A stretch of 64,000 bases of DNA, from contig NZ_CP054932.1 of assembly GCF_013364275.1 (NCBI RefSeq), forward strand, positions 8,308,001 through 8,372,000, written 5' to 3'. The notes beneath the pieces were generated by a model, which searched no databases, was not told where the DNA came from, and saw only the letters and a program-made list of their open reading frames with translations. The position numbers and the translations under genes are program-made. Positions 16,705-24,226 of the stretch are shown here, in pieces (position 1 is the stretch's first letter; every line of letters begins with the position of its first letter). The DNA comes from Actinomadura sp. NAK00032 (lineage in GTDB: Bacteria; Actinomycetota; Actinomycetes; Streptosporangiales; Streptosporangiaceae).

Positions 16705-17319
16705 CTACCTGACCGAGGTCTCAGCGGCGTAGACGATGACGTTGTCCCGGTAGCCGTGCGCCGCCCGGTCGAAGGCACCGCCGCAGGTGACGAGCCTCAG
16801 CCCGGGGCGGTCGAGGGGACCGTAGACGCGCCGGGTGGGGAACCGGTCCTTGGCGACCCGCTCGACGGACTCGACGGTGAACACGGCCACGCGGCCGTCC
16901 GCACGGGTCACCTCGATGCGGTGCCCGGGGCGCAGCCGGCCGAGGTCGTAGAAGACGGCCGCCCCCGCCGCCGAGTCGACGTGGCCGAGGAGCACGGCGG
17001 CGCCGCGCTCGCCGGGGCTCGGCCCCAGGTCGTACCAGCCGGCCTCGCCCGGACGGTCCGCACGCGGCACCTGGACGGAGCCGTCCGCGTCGAGGCCCAG
17101 CCGGACCAGCGGAGCGCGGACCCCGATCGCCGGGACGGCCACCTGGACGGGCACCGAGCGCGGCAGCACCGGCCCGGCGGGCCCGGCGGGCCGGGTGGCC
17201 GCCGCCCACGCGGGCGGTCGCGGCGGGCCGCCGGGGCCGCGCAGCCCCAGCGCGATCACCGCGAGACCGGCCGCGAGCAGCACCGCTGCCGGCGTCCATA
17301 GGCCGGCCTTTCCTCGCAT
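16705..17319 (-). CDS. Class F sortase
   Basis: A 204-residue membrane-anchored transpeptidase. An N-terminal transmembrane signal (about 8-27) precedes a Pro-rich linker and the sortase domain from about residue 50. The catalytic triad is visible as His in VLLGHVDSAAGAAVFYDL, Cys in LRLVTCGGAFD and Arg in HGYRDNVIVYA. Sortases join surface proteins carrying a C-terminal sorting signal to the cell wall. The next gene downstream of the promoter order, at 17427-17948 on the same strand, encodes a secreted protein with a C-terminal membrane tail and is the likely substrate. The pair looks like a dedicated two-gene unit. Confidence 0.92.
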   Translation of the reverse strand: MRGKAGLWTPAAVLLAAGLAVIALGLRGPGGPPRPPAWAAATRPAGPAGPVLPRSVPVQVAVPAIGVRAPLVRLGLDADGSVQVPRADRPGEAGWYDLGPSPGERGAAVLLGHVDSAAGAAVFYDLGRLRPGHRIEVTRADGRVAVFTVESVERVAKDRFPTRRVYGPLDRPGLRLVTCGGAFDRAAHGYRDNVIVYAAETSVR

Positions 17320-17426
17320 CCCCGCTCACCCACTTGGAAATGATCTGCCGTTCCCATGGCCCGCGCGGAGGCAGGGCATTTCCTGCGCAATTTTCGCGCG
17401 GGCCCGGGAATGGCGTCGGCAGGTGG

Positions 17427-17948
17427 TCAGGCGTGCGCGCCATTGCGCCGGCGGACGGCGGCGGCGCCGACGCCGAACGCGCCCAGCAGCAGGACGCCGC
17501 CGGCGGCCAGCGGCGCGGCGCCCGTCCCGCCGGCGCCGCCGCCGAAGCCCGTCTTGGCGCCGCCGCTCGGAGTCGGGTGCGTGCTGCCCATCGGCGTGGG
17601 CTTCGCCCCGGCCTTCACCACCGTGAGGTAGCCGACCGACCGGTGGGCGCCGCACCGCACCTGCACGGTGTACTCGCCGGGGACGGTGTCGGGCTTGATC
17701 GTCGCCAGCCCCGCCCCGCCGTCGACCTCCTCGGCCCCGTTCAGCGGGACGGCCCCGCCCACGAACGCCAGCGAGCCCGCCTCCCCGTCGAGCTGGCACT
17801 TCTTCCCGACGACGGTGACCTGCCCGCCGGGACGGGCCTGGCTCGGCTGCACGACCACGTCGCCGCCCTCCGCCGTCGCGGGCGCGGCCAGCCCCACCGT
17901 CGCCGCGCCGACGACGAGACCGAAAACGGTCGCCTTTCCAAGTCGCAT
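17427..17948 (-). CDS. Secreted protein with C-terminal membrane anchor, probable sortase substrate
   Basis: A 173-residue exported protein: signal peptide (residues 1-29, cleavage near APATA-EGG), a beta-rich domain of about 85 residues with two Cys (KKCQLDG, QVRCGAHRS) suggesting a disulfide-bonded Ig-like fold, a Pro/Thr/Gly linker, a hydrophobic helix (PLAAGGVLLLGAFGVGAAA) and a basic tail RRRNGAHA. This is the tripartite layout of a cell-wall sorting signal, but no LPXTG or LAXTG is present; AKTGFGGG before the helix is the best candidate motif. The ATG at 17948 is chosen over one 12 bases upstream because GGAG lies ten bases before it. It precedes the class F sortase gene. Confidence 0.78.
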   Translation of the reverse strand: MRLGKATVFGLVVGAATVGLAAPATAEGGDVVVQPSQARPGGQVTVVGKKCQLDGEAGSLAFVGGAVPLNGAEEVDGGAGLATIKPDTVPGEYTVQVRCGAHRSVGYLTVVKAGAKPTPMGSTHPTPSGGAKTGFGGGAGGTGAAPLAAGGVLLLGAFGVGAAAVRRRNGAHA

Positions 17949-18117
17949 CTTCTGCTCCATTGCGACACGGCGGCTTACTCGACTTTCGGCCCCGGCACCG
18001 TGCCCCCTTATGCACTCATATGATGGGGCGGGCCCGGGGTTGGTTCGCGCCTTTTTCCGGCGGGTCCGGCGGATAAACAAGATCAGGAATTGCGGCGGGG
18101 TGTTGGCGTGAAAGCCG

Positions 18118-18762
18118 TCACATCGCGGCGCGGCGGACGGCTCGGACGACGACGTCGTGGAGGGGAACCTCCGCGCCGCCGTGCCCGGTGATCGTCCGGT
18201 GCTCCTCCTTGGCGGTGACGATCTCCCAGGCCGTCTCGTCCAGGCGTGCCGTGATGGCCTCGGCGGTGACCGATGCCTCGGCGGGCGGGCCGTCCTCATC
18301 ACCGTGCCCGTGGCCGTGGCCGTGGGTGTGGAGGTGGCCGACGATCAGCAGGGTGCCGCCGGGCGCCACCCATCCGGCGATGCGGTCGTAGAACTCCAGT
18401 TGCGGCGTCGCCGGGTGGGCGTAGTGGGTGGTGACCAGGTCGAACCGCTCGTCCGGGGCCCAGGTGCCCAGGTCGGCCTCCACCCACCGCAGTCCCTCGG
18501 ACGCGCCCGCCGCCGCCGCGCGCTCGGCGGCGCGGGCCAGCGCCTCGGACGAAATGTCGACCGCCGTCACCCGCCAGCCGCGCGCCGCGAGCCAGATCGC
18601 CTCGGCGCCCGCGCCGCACCCCGCGTCCAGTGCCGTCCCGGGCGTCAGTTCCCCTATCTCGCGGGCGAGGTAGGGGTTGGGCGGGCTGCCGCCCATGGGC
18701 CCGGCGGCGGCGCCGTCCCGCCAGCGCCGCTCCCAGTAGTCCTTGTCGAACTCGTGCGTCAT
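18118..18762 (-). CDS. Class I SAM-dependent methyltransferase
   Basis: A 214-residue methyltransferase. The start THEFDKDYWERRWRDG and NPYLAREIGEL resemble thiopurine/tellurite-resistance-type methyltransferases; SAM motif I is ALDAGCGAGAEAIWLAARGW and motif II VTAVDISSEAL. A His-rich loop (HLHTHGHGHGHGDED, about 140-155) is unusual and may bind metal. The substrate is unknown. It is divergent from an XRE-cupin regulator across 96 bp that hold a small palindrome, so it may be that regulator's target. Confidence 0.85.
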   Translation of the reverse strand: MTHEFDKDYWERRWRDGAAAGPMGGSPPNPYLAREIGELTPGTALDAGCGAGAEAIWLAARGWRVTAVDISSEALARAAERAAAAGASEGLRWVEADLGTWAPDERFDLVTTHYAHPATPQLEFYDRIAGWVAPGGTLLIVGHLHTHGHGHGHGDEDGPPAEASVTAEAITARLDETAWEIVTAKEEHRTITGHGGAEVPLHDVVVRAVRRAAM

Positions 18763-18835
18763 CAGCCGTCCCCTCCTGTTGCTCTCACCAGCTACAACGA
18801 TGGTGCCGACCGCCGGGGTAAACCGGCGAAGCCTG

Positions 18836-18849
18836 TTGCCGATTGGCAA
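18836..18849. promoter_or_regulatory. Palindrome TTGCC-GATT-GGCAA in a divergent promoter
   Basis: Perfect 5-bp arms around four bases, ten bases before the XRE-cupin start and between divergent genes. It may be the operator for that regulator. A partial copy (TTGCCAATCGG) occurs near 20214 upstream of the conservon. Confidence 0.45.
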
Positions 18850-18858
18850 AATGAGGGG

Positions 18859-19452
18859 ATGGACGAGGCAGTGGACCGCACTCTCGACGCCTTCGGGCCG
18901 AGGCTGAAGCGGCTCCGGCGGCGGCGCGGCACCACCCTGGCCGGGCTCGCGGAGGAGACGGGCGTCTCCGCCAGCACGCTGTCCCGGCTGGAGTCCGGGC
19001 TGCGGCGGCCCACGCTCGAACAGCTCCTGCCGCTCGCCCGCGCCTTCCGGGTCACGCTCGACGAGCTCGTCGACGCGCCGCCCACCGGCGACCCGCGCGT
19101 CAACCTGCGTCCGGTCATGGGCGGCGACGGGTCGACCGTCCTGCCGCTGACCCGCAGGCCCGGAGGCATCCAGGCGTACAAGTTCGTCCTCCCGGCAGGG
19201 GACGACGGCGCCGAGCCCGAGCTGCGCGCACATGAGGGCTACGACTGGGTCTACGTCCTCAACGGCACGCTGCGGCTGGTGCTGGGCGAGCATGACCTCG
19301 TCCTCGAACCCGGGGAGGCCGCCGAGTTCGACACCCGCATCCCGCACTGGTTCGGCGCCACCGGCACCGGGCCCGTCGAGTTCCTCAGCCTGATCGGGAG
19401 GCAGGGTGAGCGCGCGCACGTCCGCGCGGCTCCCAAGGCCGGCCCACCGTGA
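18859..19452 (+). CDS. XRE-family regulator with C-terminal cupin sensor
   Basis: A 197-residue regulator: helix-turn-helix at about 15-70 (LKRLRRRRGTTLAGLAEETG, VSASTLSRLESGLRRPTLEQ) followed by a cupin domain at 110-190 (ELRAHEGYDWVYVLNGTLRL, LEPGEAAEFDTRIPHWFGA). XRE-cupin proteins sense a small molecule through the cupin and commonly repress a neighbouring gene, here probably the divergent methyltransferase. The ATG at 18859 fits the family start. GAGGGG directly abuts it, so the ribosome-binding site is badly spaced and a leaderless or slightly different start is possible. Confidence 0.9.
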   Translation: MDEAVDRTLDAFGPRLKRLRRRRGTTLAGLAEETGVSASTLSRLESGLRRPTLEQLLPLARAFRVTLDELVDAPPTGDPRVNLRPVMGGDGSTVLPLTRRPGGIQAYKFVLPAGDDGAEPELRAHEGYDWVYVLNGTLRLVLGEHDLVLEPGEAAEFDTRIPHWFGATGTGPVEFLSLIGRQGERAHVRAAPKAGPP

Positions 19453-19495
19453 AACCCGTTCGCGCGTCCGGCGGGACGCTTCGTACGGTCGCCGG

Positions 19496-20152
19496 GTGAA
19501 GTTGCTCTCGGTCAACATCGGGCACCCGCGTACCAACCCGGCCAAGCCGTCCCGGCTGACCGGCATCGACAAGCGCCCGGTCGACGGGCCGGTGGCGGTC
19601 GCCGCACCGGCCTCCGAGGGGACGGGCGAGGTCGGGTTGGCGGGCGACCGCGTTCATGACGTGCGCGGCCACGGCGGGCCGGACCAGGCCGTCTACGCCT
19701 ACGCGCGCGAGGATCTCGACTTCTGGCAGGACGAACTGGGCAGGCCCCTGCCCGACGGCGTCTTCGGCGAGAACCTGACCACCACCGGGATCGACGTCAA
19801 CGGCGCTCTGGTCGGTGAGCGGTGGCGCGTGGGGCGGAGCGTGCTGCTGGAGGTGAGCTGCCCCCGCATCCCCTGCGGCACCTTCCAGGGGTGGCTGGAC
19901 GAGGCGGGCTGGATCAAGCGGTTCACGCGGGCCGCGATGCCCGGCGCCTACCTGCGGGTGGTCGAGCCCGGCGAGATCCGCGCGGGCGACCCGGTCGAGC
20001 GGGTGCACCGCCCCCGCCACGGGGTGACCGCGGCCGTGGCGTTCCGTGCCCTCACCACCGAGCCGGAGCTGCTGCCGCTGCTGGTGCCGGTGGAGGCGCT
20101 TCCGGACTACGTGAGGGACGTGGCCCGCAGGCGCTCCGCCGCAGGTCGCTGA
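19496..20152 (+). CDS. MOSC domain protein
   Basis: A 218-residue stand-alone MOSC protein (YiiM-like). Hallmarks are GLAGDRVHDVRGHGGPDQAV near residue 45-65, the strand GVFGENLTTTGIDVNGALVG and the conserved Cys in SCPRIPCGTFQGW. MOSC domains bind molybdenum cofactor or the sulfur of related cofactors; YiiM-type members reduce N-hydroxylated compounds. The GTG at 19496 is preferred: it begins the fold and TACGGT (19484-19489), a TANNNT box 6 nt upstream, marks a leaderless start. Confidence 0.85.
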   Translation: MKLLSVNIGHPRTNPAKPSRLTGIDKRPVDGPVAVAAPASEGTGEVGLAGDRVHDVRGHGGPDQAVYAYAREDLDFWQDELGRPLPDGVFGENLTTTGIDVNGALVGERWRVGRSVLLEVSCPRIPCGTFQGWLDEAGWIKRFTRAAMPGAYLRVVEPGEIRAGDPVERVHRPRHGVTAAVAFRALTTEPELLPLLVPVEALPDYVRDVARRRSAAGR

Positions 20153-20406
20153 GGGGTCGGCGGGCGCGCGGCCGCGCACCGGGGCCGCGCCCGCGATACG
20201 GGCCGTACATTTGTTGCCAATCGGGCGAAAATGGGCACCGTACCGCAGGTTGCCGGAAAGCGGACGGACGCCCCTGGGAATCTCGGCAATCCACGCTTGC
20301 CCGAACGAGTGGTGTGTCAGCCTAGATACGGACTGTACCGGTAAGAGTACGTCTTACTCAGTAATGTGACCCCGAGCCGTGCCGTCGACCGCGCTGAGGA
20401 CGTCCG
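20153..20406 (+). other. Upstream region of the conservon with inverted repeat
   Basis: A 254-bp gap before cvnA, AT-richer in its last 200 bp. It contains an inverted repeat GTAAGA-GTACG-TCTTAC (20341-20357), a TTGCCAATCGG motif near 20214 resembling half of the palindrome at 18836, and a possible -35 TTGCCC at 20297. The promoter of the conservon must lie here, but no convincing -35/-10 pair could be assigned. Confidence 0.45.
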
Positions 20407-22128
20407 ATGCCCGTTTTCTCCGAACCCGCCGCCGAAGCCGAGCGCCAGGATTTCCGGCGGCACGGCAGGCCGCCGACCCGCGGAACGCGACGCCAGAGCA
20501 GCGCACGGTCCTTTCACCTGTGCATTTCCGTCCTTCCCGCGGCCGTTATCGGGATCCTCGGGGTCGCCGCCGCGGCGGTGCTGTACAACGGCGAGCACGT
20601 GACGCAGCGCGCGCAGATCGTGCTGGCCGCGGCCGCCGTCGCGGCCGTCCTCACGCTGGGCGCCGCCGTCTTCGGGGCGGACGCGGCGACCCGCAGGTTC
20701 GAGCGGCAGCCCGCCCGCCAGCCCGAACGGGTCCAGGGCCAGAGCCCGGAGGACGTGCAGCGGCGGCTCGGCGAGCTGTGGTTCTCGATCGCGCGCGGCC
20801 GGCAGGGCCTCCAGGAGCTGGCCGAGCGGGTCAAGACCGGTGAGACGGCGCCACGCAGCGAGGACGTCCCGGCCATCGAGTCCGGCGACGCGTTCGTCCG
20901 GCTCGCCTACGAGCTGCGGCAGGCGCAGGGCGAGGCGTGGAACGCCGTGCTGGACGTCGCCGCGAGCCGCGCGCCGAGCGGCGGCGAGAGCACCGACCAG
21001 CGGGTCGACGTCTTCGTGAACCTGGCCCGGCGCATGCAGTCGCTGGCCCACCGCGCGATCAAGGGGCTCGACGAGCTGGAGAACCAGGTCGAGGACCCGG
21101 ACCTGCTCAAGGGCCTGTTCCGGGTCGACCACCTCAGCACCCGCATGCGCCGCCAGGCCGAGAGCCTCGCGGTGATCGGCGGCGCCGCGTCCCGCCGCCA
21201 GTGGAGCCGGCCGGTGACCGTCTACGAGGTGCTGCGCTCGGCCATCGCCGAGGTGGAGCACTACAACCGGGTCAAGGTCGTCCCGCCCGTCGAGGGCACC
21301 CTGCACGGCAGCGCGGTCGCCGACGTCGTCCACCTGCTCGCCGAGCTCATCGAGAACGCCACCCGGTTCGCCCCGCCGCACACGCAGGTGCTCGTCCGCG
21401 TCGACACCGTCACCGCCGGGCTGGCCGTCGAGGTCGAGGACCGCGGCCTCGGCATCCCCCGGGAGAGCCAGCGGCGGCTGAACGACCTGCTCGCCGACCC
21501 CGACCGGGGCGGCGCCGAGGAGCTGCTGCAGGAGGGGCGCATCGGCCTGCTCGTCGTCTCCGCGCTGGCCCGCCGGCACGGCGTCCGCGTGGAACTGCGC
21601 GACAACCTGTACGGCGGGGTCCAGGCCACCGTCGTCGTGCCGATGGAACTGGTCGGCGCGGAGCAGGAGGAGACCGAGGCCGTGCCGCAGGCCCAGCCGG
21701 CGCACGCCGAGCCCGTCCCGGTGCCGGCCGGCGCCCCCGTGGCGGCCGCCGCCGCTCCGCGGGCGGCCGTCCCCGCGTCCGCCTACCCCAGCGCGTCGGA
21801 GAGCTACGCCCCGGCCGACCGCTACGCCCCGGCCGACGCCCCGGGCCGCCACGCCAATTCCGCCCCCGCCGCGAATTCCGGCCCGGCCGCAAATCCCGGT
21901 GCGCCGGCGGATTCCGGCGTGGTGGACAATGCTGAACGGCCGTCGCTGCCGCGCCGCCGGGTCCAGGCGAATATGGCTCCCGAACTGGTGAATCCTCCCG
22001 CGCCGCAGCATCAGCAGGACGATACGGAGGTCGCGCACAATCCCGGTCTCATGGCGGCATTCCAAAGGGGCGTGCGCGGCGCCGAAGAGAGCGACGGCGT
22101 CGCGGACGGCACCGATGGCACGGACTGA
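20407..22128 (+). CDS. cvnA: Conservon sensor kinase-like protein CvnA
   Basis: A 573-residue membrane protein. Two transmembrane helices (about 40-60 and 75-95) with a tiny loop are followed by the conserved region FRVDHLSTRMRRQAESL with the family's His, and an HATPase domain with N-box ELIENATRFAPPHTQV, DRGLGIPRES and GRIGLLVVSALARRHG. The large extracellular sensor domain of some CvnA proteins is absent. The last 170 residues are Ala/Pro-rich and disordered. CvnA, CvnB, CvnC and CvnD form a membrane complex resembling a eukaryotic G-protein relay. It heads the operon with 30 bp to cvnB. Confidence 0.92.
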   Translation: MPVFSEPAAEAERQDFRRHGRPPTRGTRRQSSARSFHLCISVLPAAVIGILGVAAAAVLYNGEHVTQRAQIVLAAAAVAAVLTLGAAVFGADAATRRFERQPARQPERVQGQSPEDVQRRLGELWFSIARGRQGLQELAERVKTGETAPRSEDVPAIESGDAFVRLAYELRQAQGEAWNAVLDVAASRAPSGGESTDQRVDVFVNLARRMQSLAHRAIKGLDELENQVEDPDLLKGLFRVDHLSTRMRRQAESLAVIGGAASRRQWSRPVTVYEVLRSAIAEVEHYNRVKVVPPVEGTLHGSAVADVVHLLAELIENATRFAPPHTQVLVRVDTVTAGLAVEVEDRGLGIPRESQRRLNDLLADPDRGGAEELLQEGRIGLLVVSALARRHGVRVELRDNLYGGVQATVVVPMELVGAEQEETEAVPQAQPAHAEPVPVPAGAPVAAAAAPRAAVPASAYPSASESYAPADRYAPADAPGRHANSAPAANSGPAANPGAPADSGVVDNAERPSLPRRRVQANMAPELVNPPAPQHQQDDTEVAHNPGLMAAFQRGVRGAEESDGVADGTDGTD

Positions 22129-22158
22129 CGAAACATCACGAGGGATAAGGAGCGTCCA

Positions 22159-22593
22159 TTGAGTGCTGTCTCCCCGAACCAGGCTCAGGATCTTGCTTGG
22201 CTGTTGCGGGGGCTGGGCGAGGAGGTTCCCGTCATCCGCGGCAGCGTGCTGCTGTCCGCCGACGGCATGCTGAAGGCCTCCGACGGCTTCGACCGCGCGA
22301 GCGCGGAGCAGCTCGCCGCGCTCGCCTCGGGCCTGTTCTCCATCGCCCGGAGCGCGGGGACGAAGTTCGACGACAGCAACGAGGTCCGGCAGGTCGTGAC
22401 GGAGCTGAAGTCGAGCCAGCTGTTCATCTCGTGGGCCGGTTACAACTCGGTGCTGGCGGTGCTGGCGAGGGGCGAGGCCGATCCGGCCGTCGTCGGCTTC
22501 GAGATGGCCCGGCTGATCAAGTCCGTCCGCCCCTTCCTCGGCACCGCGACACGGTCGGCGGCGGCGCCGGGCACTCCGACCCACTCGTCATGA
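22159..22593 (+). CDS. cvnB: Roadblock/LC7 protein CvnB
   Basis: A 144-residue roadblock/LC7-domain protein, thought to act as a regulator of the small GTPase CvnD. The fold starts at AQDLAWLLRGLGEEVPVIRG, with LLSADGMLKASDGFDR and LVVLAR-like C-terminal strands in between. The start is a TTG: AAGGAG lies 6 nt upstream and no ATG is suitably placed. The stop overlaps the cvnC start (ATGA). Confidence 0.93.
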   Translation: MSAVSPNQAQDLAWLLRGLGEEVPVIRGSVLLSADGMLKASDGFDRASAEQLAALASGLFSIARSAGTKFDDSNEVRQVVTELKSSQLFISWAGYNSVLAVLARGEADPAVVGFEMARLIKSVRPFLGTATRSAAAPGTPTHSS

Positions 22594-22955
22594 CGGCCGG
22601 CGAGGACGAGGTCTGGCTCGACGACGACGCCGGGCCGCTGGTGCGCCCGTACACGGTGACCGCCGGGCGCACCCGGCCGGCCATGCGGCTGGACCTGCTG
22701 TCCCTGGTGGTGGCGACCGGCGAGGTGCCGGCCAACCTCGACCCGGAGCACCACCGGGCGCTCGGCCTGTGCCGCACGCCGACCTCGGTCGCCGAGGTCG
22801 CGGCGTACCTGCGGCTCCCCGTCGCGGTCACCAAGGTCCTCCTCGCCGACCTCGTGAACTGGCGGGCCATGTCCACCCGAGCGCCGCGCCCCGCGGCCGA
22901 GCTCACCGACCGAGACCTCTTGGAGAAGCTGCTCGATGGCCTACAACGAGCCTGA
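22590..22955 (+). CDS. cvnC: DUF742 protein CvnC
   Basis: A 121-residue DUF742 protein, the third component of conservons, of unclear biochemical function. Recognisable features are LVRPYTVTAGRTRP near residue 17, LDLLSLVV, HHRALGLCRTPTSVAEVAAY (a winged-helix-like segment) and LPVAVTKVLLADLV. Start and stop both overlap neighbours: four bases with cvnB and 20 bases with cvnD. Confidence 0.93.
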   Translation: MTAGEDEVWLDDDAGPLVRPYTVTAGRTRPAMRLDLLSLVVATGEVPANLDPEHHRALGLCRTPTSVAEVAAYLRLPVAVTKVLLADLVNWRAMSTRAPRPAAELTDRDLLEKLLDGLQRA

Positions 22956-23547
22956 GATGTTCCCCACTCAGGTCAAGATCCTGATCGCGGGCGGATTCGG
23001 GGTCGGCAAGACGACGTTCGTCGGCGCGGCGAGCGAGATCGAACCGCTCAGCACCGAGGAGCTCATCACCACCGCGAGCGTCGGCATCGACGACCTCGGC
23101 GGGGTGGAGGGCAAGACCACGACCACCGTGGCGCTCGACTTCGGCCGCATCACGATCGACCAGCACGGCATCGTGCTGTACCTGTTCGGCACGCCCGGCC
23201 AGCAGCGCTTCTGGTTCATGTGGGACGAGCTGTGCGCGGGGGCGCTCGGCGCGGTCGTGCTCGCCGACACCCGCCGCCTGGACGCCTGCTTCGAGGCCGT
23301 CGACTTCTTCGAGAACCGGGGGACGAAGTTCCTCGTCGCGGTGAACGAGTTCGACGGCGCGTTCCGCTACGACCCCGACGAGGTGCGGGCCGCCCTCGAA
23401 CTCGACCCGGGCGTGCCGATCGTGCTGTGCGACGCGCGGGACGGCCGCTCCGCCACCGCCGTGCTGCGGGCCCTGATCCGCCACCTCATCGCCGCCGTCG
23501 CCGCCCCGGCCGCCGGCCCAGACCGCCTGACGTCCCCGACCTCCTGA
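22936..23547 (+). CDS. cvnD: Ras-like GTPase CvnD
   Basis: A 203-residue MglA-type small GTPase. The P-loop is GGFGVGKTTFVGA, the switch region includes TTTVALDFGRI, the G3 motif is LFGTPGQQRF (TPGQ, lacking the usual Asp start) and the G4 position reads VAVNEFDGA. In conservons the GTPase is thought to cycle between membrane CvnA-containing complex and cytoplasm. The ATG at 22936 overlaps the end of cvnC; a second in-frame Met lies seven codons on. Confidence 0.93.
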   Translation: MAYNEPEMFPTQVKILIAGGFGVGKTTFVGAASEIEPLSTEELITTASVGIDDLGGVEGKTTTTVALDFGRITIDQHGIVLYLFGTPGQQRFWFMWDELCAGALGAVVLADTRRLDACFEAVDFFENRGTKFLVAVNEFDGAFRYDPDEVRAALELDPGVPIVLCDARDGRSATAVLRALIRHLIAAVAAPAAGPDRLTSPTS

Positions 23548-23605
23548 CCCGCCCGACCTCCTGACTCCCGCCCCCGCCCCCGCCCCATCGCATCTGGAGA
23601 TCACC

Positions 23606-24184
23606 GTGACCCAAGAGCCGCTCTACGAGCCCCCCGGACATCTGCTGACCCCCGTCGACCCCGAGGTGCCGCGGCGCGTGGCGCGGCTGCGCGAGCTCGG
23701 GCTCGGCCAGGAGGCCGACCCCGAGTTCGACGCGTTCGCCCGCGACCTCGCCGAGACCGCCCGGCGCCTCGTCGGCACCGGGCTGCCCCCGTTCGCGATG
23801 GTCAACTTCGTCACCGACCGGCAGTACCTGTCCGGGCTGTACTCCCCGCAGGACCCGGCCGACCCGTCCGGCGGCGTGGAGCTGGGCCGGGAGGTGCCGC
23901 TCGACCACGGCTACTGCCCGCACGTCGTCGTCCGGCGCAAGGCGCTCGTCCTGGACGACGTGTGCGACTACCCGCGCTTCGCCGGGAACCCCGTCGTCGA
24001 CAAGCTCGGCATCCGCACCTACGTCGGCGCCCCGCTCATCGACCACACGGGCACGACCCTCGGCACGATCTGCGTCATCGACCGCGAGCCGCGCCCGTGG
24101 GGGCACCCCGGGCTGCACCTCATCAAGGAGCGCGCGGCGGAACTCGTCCAGCTGATCCGCCGCCGCGAGGAGATGCTGGGCTGA
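23606..24184 (+). CDS. GAF domain protein at the end of the conservon
   Basis: A 192-residue single GAF-domain protein: PPFAMVNFVTDRQYLSGLYS, then VPLDHGYCPHVVVRRKALVL and GIRTYVGAPLIDHTGTTLGT, the last typical of GAF sensors. GAF proteins bind small ligands or tetrapyrroles. Genes of this kind often end conservon operons and may provide a cytoplasmic input or output. The GTG start has GGAG seven nt upstream; the gap from cvnD is 58 bp. Confidence 0.88.
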   Translation: MTQEPLYEPPGHLLTPVDPEVPRRVARLRELGLGQEADPEFDAFARDLAETARRLVGTGLPPFAMVNFVTDRQYLSGLYSPQDPADPSGGVELGREVPLDHGYCPHVVVRRKALVLDDVCDYPRFAGNPVVDKLGIRTYVGAPLIDHTGTTLGTICVIDREPRPWGHPGLHLIKERAAELVQLIRRREEMLG

Positions 24185-24226
24185 CCCGGCGCCGCGTCAC
24201 GCCGGGGCACACCGGGCCACGCCGCG

